64,000 bases of DNA from Azospirillum sp. OGB3 (lineage in GTDB: Bacteria > Pseudomonadota > Alphaproteobacteria > Azospirillales > Azospirillaceae). Shown piece after piece: positions 16,627 to 32,080 of this stretch. The notes beneath the pieces are model-generated. The model did not search any database. It was not told where the DNA came from and saw only the letters and a program-made list of their open reading frames with translations. The translations under genes were made by a program, and so were the position numbers. The DNA is taken from contig NZ_JACHYN010000004.1 of NCBI RefSeq assembly GCF_014192915.1, positions 372,001-436,000 on the forward strand, given 5' to 3'. Each line of letters starts with the position of its first letter. Position 1 is the stretch's first letter.

Positions 16627-17547
16627 ATGACCGCCATCGCCATGACCGAACGCCGTGCGGAGCTGGACGGCGCCGCTTCCGCCACGCTGGTTCTGCTCTG
16701 CCTGCTCTGGGGCCTGCAGCAGGTCGCCATCAAGGTCGCCATGACCGGATTCTCGCCGGTGCTCCAGGGTGGGTTGCGCTCGCTGGGGGCGCTGGTGCTG
16801 CTGTGGGCCTGGGCGGCGCTGCGCGGCATGCGGCTGTTCGAGCGGGACGGCACGCTGGGGCTGGGCCTGTTGGCCGGGCTGCTGTTCGCCGGGGAGTTCC
16901 TGCTGGTCTATGCCGGGCTGTCCTACACCACGGTGTCGCGCAGCATCCTGTTCCTCTACACCGCCCCCTTCCTGGTGTCGGTCGGCGCGCATCTGCTGCT
17001 GCCGGGTGAACGGATGCGCGGCGTCCAGGCGGCCGGGCTGGCCTGCGCCTTCGTCGGGGTGGCGGTGGCCTTCGCCGACGGGCTGCGCCTGCCGACGAAC
17101 CGCGAGATGATCGGCGACCTGATGGTGCTGGCGGCGGCGGTGCTGTGGGCGGCCACCACGTTGGTGATCAAGGGCAGCAAGCTGGTCCGCGCCAGCTCGA
17201 CCAAGGTGCTGTTCTACCAGCTCGCCGTCTCCGGGGCGGTGATGCCGGTGGCCTCGCTTCTGATGGGAGAGGCGGGGGTGACGGCGCCCGGCCCGCTGGC
17301 GCTCGCCTGCCTCGCCTTCCAGATCGTCGTGGTGGCCTTCGCCTCGTATCTGGCCTGGTTCTGGCTGGTCGCCCGCTACCCGGCGGCCCGCCTGTCGGCC
17401 TTCACCTTTCTGACACCGCTGTTCGGCGTGCTGTCCGGCGCCCTGCTGCTGGGCGAGCGGGTCAGCGTGAGTCTCGCCGCGGCGATGCTGCTGGTTTGCG
17501 CCGGCATCTGGCTGGTGAACCGCCGCACCCCCGCCGCGAGCGCTTAG
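16627..17547 (+). CDS. EamA/DMT-family transporter
   Basis: A 306-residue inner-membrane protein with ten predicted helices in two EamA repeats, the drug/metabolite transporter superfamily. Typical signatures include LLWGLQQVAIKVA in the first helix and VTLPLFGVLSG-like FLTPLFGVLSGALLLGERVSVSLAAAMLLVCAGIWLVNRR at the end of the second repeat. Such proteins usually export amino acids or small metabolites; the substrate cannot be assigned. The start is uncertain: ATG codons at 16627 and 16642 are both possible and neither has a strong ribosome-binding site. Confidence 0.88.
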   Translation: MTAIAMTERRAELDGAASATLVLLCLLWGLQQVAIKVAMTGFSPVLQGGLRSLGALVLLWAWAALRGMRLFERDGTLGLGLLAGLLFAGEFLLVYAGLSYTTVSRSILFLYTAPFLVSVGAHLLLPGERMRGVQAAGLACAFVGVAVAFADGLRLPTNREMIGDLMVLAAAVLWAATTLVIKGSKLVRASSTKVLFYQLAVSGAVMPVASLLMGEAGVTAPGPLALACLAFQIVVVAFASYLAWFWLVARYPAARLSAFTFLTPLFGVLSGALLLGERVSVSLAAAMLLVCAGIWLVNRRTPAASA

Positions 17548-17620
17548 AAAGACGGGAACCGGCCCGGCCGCCATCGGTTGGCTCTGCTGTCCCAGCACAA
17601 GCAGCGGAGCCGGTTTCATC

Positions 17621-18406
17621 ATGGATTTGAACGGAAAAGTCGCCCTCATCACCGGGGCCGGGTCAGGCATCGGCAAGGCGTCCGCCACCCTGTTCGCCAG
17701 CGCCGGGGCGAGCGTCGGCGTGCTCAGCCGCACCGAGGACGAGATCCGCAAGACGGCGGAGGAGATCACCGCGGCGGGCGGCAAGGCGATTCCCCTGATC
17801 GCCGACGTCGCCGACAGCGAGGCGGTGAAGCGGGCGGTGGACCGGCTGGTCCAGGAGTACGGACGGCTGGACATCGTCTTTGCCAACGCCGGCATCAACG
17901 GCGTCTGGGCGCCCATCGACGAACTGACGCCGGAGGAGTGGGATCGCACGATCAACATCAACCTGCGCGGCACCTACCTGACGCTGCACCACGCGGTGCC
18001 GCATCTGAAGAAGGCGGGCGGCGGGTCGGTGCTGGTGACCGCCTCGATCAACGGCACGCGGGTGTTCAGCAACGCCGGCGCGACCGCCTATTCCTGCACC
18101 AAGGCGGCGCAGGTCGCCATGGTCCAGATGCTGGCGCTGGAGCTGGCCAAGCACCGCATCCGCGTCAACGCCATCTGTCCGGGCATGATCGACACCGCGA
18201 TCCAGGACAACACCCAGGCGCGCAACACCGAAGAAGCCGAGGAGGCCGCCGAATATCCCGACGGCGAGATCCCGCTGACCCGCGGCAAGCCGGGCAGCAG
18301 CGCCGACGTGGCGGAACTGGCGCTGTTCCTGGCGTCGGACCGCTCGAAGCACATCACCGGCACGCCCGTCTGGATCGACGGCGCCGAGTCCCTGCTGATC
18401 GGCTGA
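17621..18406 (+). CDS. SDR family NAD(P)-dependent oxidoreductase
   Basis: A 261-residue classical short-chain dehydrogenase/reductase. It has TGAGSGIG at residues 11-18 for cofactor binding, FANAGING, catalytic Ser in VTASINGTRV and the YxxxK pair in AYSCTKAAQ. The C-terminal segment ITGTPVWIDGAESLL is family-typical. It would interconvert an alcohol and a ketone. The stop is 10 bp before the GH13 gene, so they are probably co-transcribed, which suggests a sugar-related substrate (inference). Confidence 0.92.
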   Translation: MDLNGKVALITGAGSGIGKASATLFASAGASVGVLSRTEDEIRKTAEEITAAGGKAIPLIADVADSEAVKRAVDRLVQEYGRLDIVFANAGINGVWAPIDELTPEEWDRTININLRGTYLTLHHAVPHLKKAGGGSVLVTASINGTRVFSNAGATAYSCTKAAQVAMVQMLALELAKHRIRVNAICPGMIDTAIQDNTQARNTEEAEEAAEYPDGEIPLTRGKPGSSADVAELALFLASDRSKHITGTPVWIDGAESLLIG

Positions 18407-18416
18407 GGACCCGCTC

Positions 18417-20041
<1,625 letters not shown>

Positions 20042-20045
<4 letters not shown>

Positions 20046-20338
20046 GCGGGGACGTGAAGAACAACGCGGCCAGGAACCGGTATGAGCTGACCGTGGGCGA
20101 CGCCACCGCGGTGGTGGAGTACGAAAAGCGCGACGGGGCCATCGTCTTCACCCATACGGAGGTTCCGGAAAGCATGGCCGGGCAGGGCGTTGGCTCCGCG
20201 CTGGCGCGCGGCGCGCTGGAGGACGCGCGCTCCAGCGGGCAGAAGGTTGTGCCGGTCTGCCCCTTCGTGGCCAAATACATCCAGCGCCACCCCGAATACC
20301 AGGATCTGGTCGTCGCGGAGGGCGGACCATCGACGTGA
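20042..20338 (+). CDS. GNAT-like N-acetyltransferase (Gtn/YjdJ type)
   Basis: A 98-residue single-domain protein of the small GNAT-related family (PF14542). The acetyl-CoA loop is GQGVGSALARGAL near residues 44-56, followed by the family-typical KVVPVCPFVAKYIQRHPEYQDLV. The start overlaps the GH13 stop in an ATGA, implying coupled translation. The acetyl acceptor is unknown. Confidence 0.88.
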
Positions 20339-20348
20339 GGCGATTGCC

Positions 20349-21143
20349 GTGACGCGGATTTTCCTGGCCGCCGGGCTGCTGACCCTTCTGCCGGCGGTGG
20401 GATCGGCCGCCACGCTGGAACTGGACTTCGCCGCCTATGGCGGCGGCGTCTCCCTGGCGCGCGGCAGCGTTGTGCTGACCGAGGAGGCGGAGGACGGTGC
20501 CAGCCGCTACCGGGCGGCCCTGGAGGCGGAGGCGGTGCCTTGGCTCGGCCTCTTCACCAATTTCCGCTACCACGCCGAATCCGCCGGACGGCTGGAGGCC
20601 GGCGCCGCCCAGCCGGACCACTTCCGTGGCGAGCGCCGTCTGCGCCGCAAGCAGGACATCATGACGCTGACCTTCGGCCCCGACGGGGTCGATGTGACGG
20701 CCGACCCGCCGCTCAGCCCGGACAAGGCGGCGCGCGTGCCGCCGGACAGCCGCCGCGGCAGCATCGATCCGTTGAGCGCCGGGGCGGCGGTGATCCTGAC
20801 CGCCAGCCGGGCTGGCGGCTGCGGCGGACGCTACCCCGTCTATGACGGGCGTCGCCGCTACGACATCATCATGACGCCGCAGGGCAAAGGCGACCTGCCG
20901 TCGTCGCGCTACCGCATCGCCACGGGAACGGCGGAGGTCTGCGCGGTCACGGTCCGCCCGGTGGCCGGCTTCCAGGGCGACCGCGACCGGGACCGCTTCT
21001 TCGCCGAGGGGGTCGAGCGCAAGGCGACCGTATGGTTCGCCCGCGCGCCGGAGAGCGGGCGCGTCGTCCCCGTGACGGTGGAGGTGCCGACCGACTCCAT
21101 GACGGTGCTGGTCCACACCGTCGGCGTGAAGGCCGGGTCTTAA
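20349..21143 (+). CDS. DUF3108 domain-containing exported protein
   Basis: A 264-residue protein with a signal peptide (RIFLAAGLLTLLPAVGSAA) and a DUF3108-type beta-rich body (LELDFAAYGGGVSLARGSV, TLTFGPDGVDVTADPPLSPDKAARVPP, RRYDIIMTPQG). Two Cys residues (GGCGGRYPV and AEVCAVTV) may form a disulfide. The start is a GTG 10 bp after the GNAT stop with GAGGCG upstream. It is the last gene of the SDR-GH13-GNAT run. Family function is unknown. Confidence 0.85.
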   Translation: MTRIFLAAGLLTLLPAVGSAATLELDFAAYGGGVSLARGSVVLTEEAEDGASRYRAALEAEAVPWLGLFTNFRYHAESAGRLEAGAAQPDHFRGERRLRRKQDIMTLTFGPDGVDVTADPPLSPDKAARVPPDSRRGSIDPLSAGAAVILTASRAGGCGGRYPVYDGRRRYDIIMTPQGKGDLPSSRYRIATGTAEVCAVTVRPVAGFQGDRDRDRFFAEGVERKATVWFARAPESGRVVPVTVEVPTDSMTVLVHTVGVKAGS

Positions 21144-21158
21144 TCCGGGTTACGGATT
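21142..21158. terminator. Short bidirectional hairpin between converging genes
   Basis: AATCCG and CGGATT flank a 5-base loop and overlap the TAA stops of the DUF3108 and surface-antigen genes. The stem is short; termination activity is only plausible. Confidence 0.3.
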
Positions 21159-21749
21159 GGCGGCGAGGCGCCACTGGCCGTCGTCGCCGCGGCAGGCGGT
21201 GCCGGTGGCGGACTCCTGACGGCCGTCGATGGTCACCTTGTGCTGGAATTCCTTGCACTCCCGCCCGGCGGAATCGCGCCCGGCGCGGATCGGGGTGATG
21301 GTGCCGCCGGTGTTGGCGCTGTCCGGGCTGTTCCAGCGGATGGTCTGACCGACCGGCGCGTCGAGCGCGCGGGTCTCCGCGCTCTGCGCCGCGTCGCGGC
21401 TGCCAGGGCTCAGCTGTTCCATCAGATAGCCGCCGGCGAAGTAGCCGAGCAGGCCGCCGGCGCCGATGGCCAGCAGGTTGCCCGAGCCCTTGCCGATCTG
21501 CGACCCGGCGAGCGCCCCGACGGCGGCGCCGCCCAGCTTGCCCAGCAGGTCGTTGTCGATGCCGAAGGTGGTGTTGTTACCGCCGTTGCCCAGCGGGCCG
21601 CCCTGCGGGTTGGTCTGGGTCGGCGCGCCGTAGCCGCCCTGGGTGAACACCTGCGCTGCGGCGGGTGCGGCGGTCAGGGGCAGGGCGACGGACAGACCGA
21701 GGCAAAGGACCGAGGCGAAGCGAATCCCGGACTGACGGACAACAGGCAC
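21150..21749 (-). CDS. Glycine-zipper 17 kDa surface antigen-like protein
   Basis: A 199-residue exported protein of the Rickettsia 17 kDa antigen/glycine-zipper 2TM family. It has a signal peptide cleaved near residue 33 (AAPAAAQVF), an Asn/Gly/Gln-rich spacer, and the glycine-zipper hairpin LGGAAVGALAGSQIGKGSGNLLAIGAGGLLGYFAGGYL near residues 72-109. The C-terminal domain (IRWNSPDSANTGGTITPIRAGRD, ECKEFQHKVTIDG, GTACRGDDGQWRLA) contains two Cys residues and is typical of surface-antigen proteins. It lacks a lipobox, unlike the rickettsial antigen. Probably outer-membrane or periplasmic. Confidence 0.85.
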   Translation of the reverse strand: MPVVRQSGIRFASVLCLGLSVALPLTAAPAAAQVFTQGGYGAPTQTNPQGGPLGNGGNNTTFGIDNDLLGKLGGAAVGALAGSQIGKGSGNLLAIGAGGLLGYFAGGYLMEQLSPGSRDAAQSAETRALDAPVGQTIRWNSPDSANTGGTITPIRAGRDSAGRECKEFQHKVTIDGRQESATGTACRGDDGQWRLAANP

Positions 21750-21853
21750 GTCGGCTACTCCTTTATTGCAACGCGACCGTCATCTGAACACCACGGCCCC
21801 GCTCACGGTTGGGGCAAATGGGCGACAACGGCCTTTAAGGAAATTGGCAACCG

Positions 21854-23941
21854 TCAGGCGCTCTTCAACGCCGGACAGCTGTTCGCTGCGGTGGCGTCGA
21901 GCGCCTTGCGGACGGCGCGGGCAAGGTCGCGGTCGCGGTAGGGCTTGATCAGGAACTCGGCGCCCGGCCCATCCCCCGTCAGCCCTCCGGCCACACCATG
22001 GGCGTAGCCGGAGGCATAGAGCGTCTTCAGGGCGGGATGGCGACGCTGCGCCTCCTGGGCCAGCTCCAGCCCGTTCATGCCGCCGGGCATTACCACGTCG
22101 GTGAAGAGCAGGTCCACCCGCGGCTCCCCGGCCAGCACAGCCAGCGCCTCCGGCCCGTTCTCAGCCTCGACCACGCTGTAGCCGAGATCCTGAAGGGTCA
22201 GCACGGCGACCTGACGCACGTCGCGGTCATCGTCCACCACCAGGATCACCTCGCCCCGGCCGGGCAGGGGGCCATTGTCCTCGGCGTCCTCGCACGCCTT
22301 CGCCTGACGGGCGGCCACGGGAGCGCAGGGCAGATGGAGGTGGAAGGAGGTGCCGCGACCCGGCTCGCTCTCCACCCGGATCAGCCCGCCCGACTGTTTC
22401 ACGAAGCCGTGGATCATGCTCAGCCCCAGGCCGGTACCCTTGCCGATCTCCTTGGTGGTGAAGAAGGGTTCGAAGGCTCGGGCCAGCACTTCCGGCGGCA
22501 TGCCGCAGCCGGTGTCGGTCACGGTCATCCGCACGTAGCGTCCGGGGCGCAGTTCCGCGTCGCCCTCCCCGGCTTCCACCATCGCGGTGGCGATGGTCAG
22601 CGTGCCACCCGACGGCATGGCGTCGCGCGCGTTGATGACAAGGTTCAGCAGGGCCGATTCCGCCTGCGTGCGGTCGACCAGCGCCGGGCACAGGGACGGC
22701 GCGCTGTCGATCTCGACAGTGATCGCCGAGCCGAGCGTCCGCTCCATCAGCTCGCCCATGTTGCGGACCAGCGCCTCCATGTCCACACTCTCGGGGTGGA
22801 GCTGCTGGCGCCGCGCGAAGGCAAGCAGGCGGCGCGTCAGGTCGGAGCAGCGCAACGACGCCTGCAGAGCCATGTCCACCCGCCGCGCCGCTTTGGGGTC
22901 GTCGAAGGCCATGCGGCCCAGCCGCTCCAGGCTGCCGATGACCACGGTCAGCATGTTGTTGAAGTCGTGGGCGATGCCCCCGGTCAACTGGCCGATGGTC
23001 TCCATCTTCTGGACGTGGGCGAGCTGGAGTTGAAGCTCCCGCGTGTCGGTGACGTCGAGCACCGTGCCGCAGAGTTCCGGCGGCCGGCCCTCCTCGCCCG
23101 GCAGCAGCATGGCCTTCTCCAAGAGCGTCCGGTACTGCCCGTCGGCGGCGCGCCAGCGGTACTCGACCGTGGACACGCCGCCCTGCCGCATCGCCTCGAA
23201 CTGGATGGCGGCGCGCTCGCGGTCGTCCGGGTGCAGGCGCGATTCCCAGAAGCCTCCATCCGTCAGGAAACGCTCGGCGGGAAAGCCGAACAGCGCCTCG
23301 ACATTCTCGGTGACGTAGCGGAAGGGCGTGCCGCGCTCCGGCCCGGCGGTGTAGAGGAGGATCGGCAGGGAGCGGGCGATCATCGCCTGCCGCTCCTCCG
23401 ACCGGCGCAGCGCCTGCTCGGCCTCCAGCTTCTCGGCGCGCACGCGGTAGTTCTCGGCCATCAGCCGCTCGCGCAGGGCGGCTTGGCGCTTGACCTCCTC
23501 GGTCTTGCGGTACAGCTCGACGAAGACGGTGACCTTGCTGCGCAGGATGACCGGGTCCACCGGCTTGAACATGTAGTCGACCGCCCCCGCGGAATAGCCG
23601 CGGAAGATGTGCATCTCGTCCTTGTTGATGGCGGTCAGGAACAGGATGGGGATGTGACGTGATTTGCGGCGGTTGCGGATCAGCTCCGCCGTCTCGTAGC
23701 CGTCCATGCCGGGCATGTGGACGTCCATCAGGATCGCCGCGAAATCCTGGTCGAGAATACGCTTCAGCGCCTCCTCGCCGGAGCGGGCGAGGACCACCGT
23801 GGCGTCGAGGTCGGCCAGGGTCTCCCGCATCGCCAGCAGGTTTCTCGCATCGTCGTCCACGACGAGCACGCGGACCTCCGGCGGCGGCAGGCCGGCGTCA
23901 TCGATCTCGGCGAAACTGGCGGGCATCTGGGTGTGGGGCAT
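21854..23941 (-). CDS. Hybrid histidine kinase, REC-PAS-HisKA-HATPase-REC
   Basis: A 695-residue cytoplasmic hybrid kinase. The N-terminal receiver has VLVVDDDARN and phospho-Asp73 in ILMDVHMPG. A linker coiled coil leads to a PAS_3 domain (about 190-300: GTPFRYVTENVEALFGFPAERFL). The HisKA domain carries the phospho-His in GGIAHDFNNMLTVV. The ATPase has DTGCGMPPEVLARAFEPFFTTKEIGKGTGLGLSM. A C-terminal receiver has VVDDDRDVRQVA and LLFTDVVMPGG. There is no membrane segment. It starts 10 bp after the stop of the HAMP-array kinase, so both kinases form one operon and probably one phosphorelay. The HDFNN-type phospho-site puts it in the family often using its own terminal receiver. Confidence 0.93.
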   Translation of the reverse strand: MPHTQMPASFAEIDDAGLPPPEVRVLVVDDDARNLLAMRETLADLDATVVLARSGEEALKRILDQDFAAILMDVHMPGMDGYETAELIRNRRKSRHIPILFLTAINKDEMHIFRGYSAGAVDYMFKPVDPVILRSKVTVFVELYRKTEEVKRQAALRERLMAENYRVRAEKLEAEQALRRSEERQAMIARSLPILLYTAGPERGTPFRYVTENVEALFGFPAERFLTDGGFWESRLHPDDRERAAIQFEAMRQGGVSTVEYRWRAADGQYRTLLEKAMLLPGEEGRPPELCGTVLDVTDTRELQLQLAHVQKMETIGQLTGGIAHDFNNMLTVVIGSLERLGRMAFDDPKAARRVDMALQASLRCSDLTRRLLAFARRQQLHPESVDMEALVRNMGELMERTLGSAITVEIDSAPSLCPALVDRTQAESALLNLVINARDAMPSGGTLTIATAMVEAGEGDAELRPGRYVRMTVTDTGCGMPPEVLARAFEPFFTTKEIGKGTGLGLSMIHGFVKQSGGLIRVESEPGRGTSFHLHLPCAPVAARQAKACEDAEDNGPLPGRGEVILVVDDDRDVRQVAVLTLQDLGYSVVEAENGPEALAVLAGEPRVDLLFTDVVMPGGMNGLELAQEAQRRHPALKTLYASGYAHGVAGGLTGDGPGAEFLIKPYRDRDLARAVRKALDATAANSCPALKSA

Positions 23942-23951
23942 CGGCTTCTCC

Positions 23952-28874
<4,923 letters not shown>

Positions 28875-29015
28875 GACGCGATGGTCCCTAAGAAGTCCAG
28901 GCCTGTGTCTTGGAAGTCCCCTCGCGCCGGGTCGGCGGCGCGCCCGGTGGAACGCCGGAATGGCCGCGCGCCGGAGCGGCGCAGCCATGGGACGGCAAGC
29001 GGACGGCGGTGGGGG

Positions 29016-29447
29016 CTAATGCCGGGGGGCGGCGTTGTTCAGGAGGGTCTTCAACTGGCGCTCGTCGTAAGGCTTCTGGATGAAGCCGTGCGGGCCGGCG
29101 GCGCGGGCGCGCTCCAGCAGGACGGGGTCGCTGGCCCCGGACATGAAGATGCTGCCCACGGCGAAGCGCTCGCGCAGAGCCTGCGCGGTCTCGATGCCAT
29201 CCTGCGGGCCGGCGAGGCCGATGTCCACCAGGGCCAGGGCGGGGCGCTCCCGCTCCGCGATCTTCAGCGCGTCGGCGGCGTTGGCGGCGACGCCGCAGAC
29301 CTCGTAGGACAACTCCTCCAGCATATCGGTCAAGTACATGGCGACGATCGTCTCATCCTCGACGACCAGGACCCGGACGGGGGTGGCTGCGGCGGGTGCG
29401 GTCCCGTCCGCCCCGGCCCGTGGTGACCTGTTGATCGGGTTGGTCAT
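29016..29447 (-). CDS. Single-domain response regulator
   Basis: A 143-residue stand-alone receiver. A 22-residue disordered leader is followed by VRVLVVEDETIVAMYLTDML, with phospho-Asp75 in LALVDIGLAG, the Thr/Ser position in SIFMSGASD and Lys in FIQKPYDERQL. There is no output domain, so it is probably a phosphorelay shuttle or an allosteric partner. It lies 141 bp upstream of the HAMP-array kinase on the same strand, and likely works with the two kinases. Confidence 0.92.
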   Translation of the reverse strand: MTNPINRSPRAGADGTAPAAATPVRVLVVEDETIVAMYLTDMLEELSYEVCGVAANAADALKIAERERPALALVDIGLAGPQDGIETAQALRERFAVGSIFMSGASDPVLLERARAAGPHGFIQKPYDERQLKTLLNNAAPRH

Positions 29448-29874
29448 CCCTTATCCCTCTTGTCGTTCTGCCGGCTGCGGTGCCGGAACGGCGTCGACGA
29501 AGCGCGCCTCCCGTCCGCCGCCGGAACCCGAGCGGAGGCGTCGGATACCGGCGAAGCTGACCGGGACGAGTAGCACGGAGGGGTGAGGCAATTAAGGGAG
29601 AAAAGGTCAAATACCCCCAACAGGTTATACCCAGTGGGGTGACTGCACTCCAAAAGAGAGCAAGCGTATTCCTTAAATTCAATATGGAATAGCGCGAATC
29701 TGGTGCGATTGGGCCGCTTTTGCTTTGCGCTGATTGGATTGTATGGCGCGAACGCGTGGCTGTCGTGCAGCGGTGTGCAGGTTTCTTAACAATTTTGCAA
29801 GTAATTTTACGTGTAAGCTTGCCAATATCCACGAGGCGGGCGTGGAGTCGACCTTAGGGGTGCTGGGAAGCGGG
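29448..29874. other. AT-rich divergent intergenic region
   Basis: This 427 bp gap separates the response regulator and the pentapeptide-repeat gene, which are divergent. It is clearly more AT-rich than its neighbours from about 29580 to 29830. It holds short inverted motifs (TATTCC and GGAATA around 29667-29691) but no consensus promoter I can defend. Both genes' promoters must lie here. Confidence 0.4.
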
Positions 29875-31161
29875 ATGAGCGGTACCCCGACAGGCGGGCC
29901 GGGCGATGGGACAGACCTGAGCCTGGAGGATCTCGCGCAGGCCATCAGAGCCCACCGGCTTTATCTGGCGGCGCGTCCGAATGGCCTGCGTCTCCAATTG
30001 AAAGCGGCGGACCTGACCGGCTTCGACCTGTCGGGGCTTGTCCTGTCGGACGCCATCCTGACCGGAGCGAATTTCCGGCGCAGCGTTCTCCAGCGCTGCA
30101 ACTTCGACGGGGCGGACCTGTTCGGCGCCAGCTTCGTGTCCGCCGACCTGCGGGAGGCCTCGCTGGTCGGGGCGGACATGCGCGGGGCGAACTTCACCAA
30201 GGCGTGCCTGCGCAACACACTGTTCGAGCGGGCGGACCTCCGCCCTGGCCAACTCGTGCTGTGGAAGGACCGGCGCAAGGCTCGGCAGGAGGCGGCGCTG
30301 CGCGAAGCTGTGCTGGTCAACGCGAACTTCACCGACTCCGATCTGACCGGCGCCAACCTGACCCGGGCCAACCTGGAAGGCGCGGATTTCAGCAACGCCA
30401 CCCTGTTCGGCGCCAATCTCAGCGGTGCCGATCTGCGCGGTGCCGATTTCAGCATGGCGAAGCTGAAGGGCGCGATCCTGAACAACGCCTCGGTCGCCGG
30501 GGCCACCTTCCAGGGCGCGGACCTGCGCGACGCCGAACTGCGCAACGTCGCCATGGCCACCGCCGACTGGGCGGAGGCGCGGATGATGGGCGCCATCTAC
30601 CACCGCAACCAGTCCGACTTCCCGCCGGAAATCCGGGAGGGGCTGGACGGCCATGTCCGCTGGATCAACAGCAACGGCAAGCAGGGCAAGCGGTTTGACG
30701 TGTCGGACGGGGCTTTCGTCGGAACGGATTTCGACGGCTGCGACTTGAGCGGGGCGATCTTCCGCAACTGCGATTTCACGCGGGCGAGCTTCCGCGACAG
30801 CAAGCTGCAGATCGTCCAGTTTCCCGGTTGCCGCATGCGCGAGGCCTGTTTCGAGAATTCGGAACTGTCCGGCGCCAGCTTCGAAGGCTGCGACCTGACC
30901 CGCGCCATGATGCGCAACGCGGTGATGCGCGCCATCGAGCTTCTGGCGGCGGACGGCCAATCCACCGGACGCATGTGGCCAACCAATCTGCGCAACGCCC
31001 AGCTTGCCGACAGCGACATCCGGGGCGCCGACCTGCGGGGGGCGCGGCTGACCGGGGCGGACCTGACCAACTGCAATCTGTCGGGCGCCGACCTGCGCGA
31101 CACCGACATCGAGAAGGCCAACACCACCGGAACGACGCTGGTCCATTGCCGGTTGAAGTGA
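29875..31161 (+). CDS. Pentapeptide-repeat protein
   Basis: A 428-residue protein built largely of A(D/N)LxX pentapeptide repeats in two blocks: about residues 45-240 (LTGANFRRSVLQRCNFDGADLFGASF and on) and 280-425 (FVGTDFDGCDLSGAIFRNCDF and on). These should fold as right-handed quadrilateral beta-helices. A short helical leader (LSLEDLAQAIRAHRLYLAA) precedes them and a non-repeat spacer with charged residues lies between. The second block is notably Cys-rich. The start at ATG 29875 has GGGAAG five bases upstream; an upstream ATG in the AT-rich leader adds sequence without repeats. No membrane segment. Function unknown; some relatives bind gyrase, most are uncharacterised. Confidence 0.9.
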   Translation: MSGTPTGGPGDGTDLSLEDLAQAIRAHRLYLAARPNGLRLQLKAADLTGFDLSGLVLSDAILTGANFRRSVLQRCNFDGADLFGASFVSADLREASLVGADMRGANFTKACLRNTLFERADLRPGQLVLWKDRRKARQEAALREAVLVNANFTDSDLTGANLTRANLEGADFSNATLFGANLSGADLRGADFSMAKLKGAILNNASVAGATFQGADLRDAELRNVAMATADWAEARMMGAIYHRNQSDFPPEIREGLDGHVRWINSNGKQGKRFDVSDGAFVGTDFDGCDLSGAIFRNCDFTRASFRDSKLQIVQFPGCRMREACFENSELSGASFEGCDLTRAMMRNAVMRAIELLAADGQSTGRMWPTNLRNAQLADSDIRGADLRGARLTGADLTNCNLSGADLRDTDIEKANTTGTTLVHCRLK

Positions 31162-31168
31162 CCGTAGA

Positions 31169-31270
31169 TTTTAATCCCGAAAAATTTTCGCAAAGAGTCG
31201 GGCATTTTGTCGCAGGGCGTCCTCTCCGCCCACTCCCGGCATTGTGCATGTCAGCATCGCGGGATTAAAA
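31169..31270. repeat. 11 bp inverted repeats flanking an 80 bp spacer
   Basis: TTTTAATCCCG (31169-31179) and its exact complement CGGGATTAAAA (31260-31270) flank 80 bp downstream of the pentapeptide-repeat gene. This could be the base of a long RNA stem, a small mobile remnant, or chance. The rest of the gap up to 31455 is the cytochrome promoter region with no clear motif. Confidence 0.4.
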
Positions 31271-31455
31271 CGCCGGCCGACGTGGCGGCTGGTTTCCCAA
31301 GCCGCTTGTCATGATCGAGGCCAAGTAACGGAGCGGCAACCGCCGCGCGCCGATGCGACGAATATTGATTGTGGCGAAGCGAAGAACGCAGGACATCCTG
31401 CGGGCCTTGGGTGGCCGTGCCTGTCTTTCGGGCATTGGAAATCGAGGATAGTGCA

Positions 31456-31827
31456 ATGAAGCGTAGTGTTGCCGTTCTGGCCTTCGGCCTGTTCGCCGCC
31501 CTTCCCGGAATCGCCTCGGCGCAGGACGCCGATGCGGGCGAGAAGGTGTTCAACCAGTGCAAGGCCTGCCACACCATCGAGGCTGGCGGTCCCAACCGCG
31601 TCGGCCCGAACCTGCACGGCGTCGTCGGTCGGCCGTTGGGCTCCATCGAGAGCTTCAAGTATTCCGACGCGATGAAGGGCACCGGCCTGACCTGGGACGA
31701 GGCCAACCTCGACAAGTACCTGACCGATCCGAAGGGCACCGTTCCCGGCAACAAGATGGCCTTCGCCGGCGTGAAGAACGAGCAGGCCCGCAAGGACCTG
31801 ATCGCCTTCCTCAAGAAGAACAGCTGA
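31456..31827 (+). CDS. Class I c-type cytochrome (cytochrome c2-like)
   Basis: A 123-residue soluble periplasmic electron carrier. It has a signal peptide cleaved at ASA-QD near residue 22 and the haem-attachment motif CKACH at residues 35-39. HTIEAGGPNRVGPNLHGVVGR follows, and the axial Met lies in PGNKMAFAGVKN. The sequence is typical of alphaproteobacterial cytochrome c550/c2 that links the bc1 complex to oxidases. It is a single-gene unit followed by a strong hairpin. Confidence 0.94.
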   Translation: MKRSVAVLAFGLFAALPGIASAQDADAGEKVFNQCKACHTIEAGGPNRVGPNLHGVVGRPLGSIESFKYSDAMKGTGLTWDEANLDKYLTDPKGTVPGNKMAFAGVKNEQARKDLIAFLKKNS

Positions 31828-31854
31828 CACGTCCGCAGGACGGCGCTGCGTGAC

Positions 31855-31878
31855 CGGGAGGGGCATCGGTCCCTCCCG
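31855..31878 (+). terminator. Stem-loop after the cytochrome c gene
   Basis: CGGGAGGG pairs with CCCTCCCG around an 8-base loop, 28 bp after the stop. There is no U-run. Confidence 0.5.
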
Positions 31879-32080
31879 CGACCGGCCCCGGCCGCAAGGC
31901 CACCCCCGTCCGGACAGGGCCGCCCGCCTCCTTGCGGTCCAACCTACGAGGATGGTGCCAATCAACCTGCCCTTGTGGGTAGGGGGCCCGTAAAAACGCT
32001 CATCGCCAGGCACAAGGAGAACAGGAGGCTGTTGGGGGACCGATGTGTCCCAACGCAAGATTGTAGATCGGGAGGTCGGA

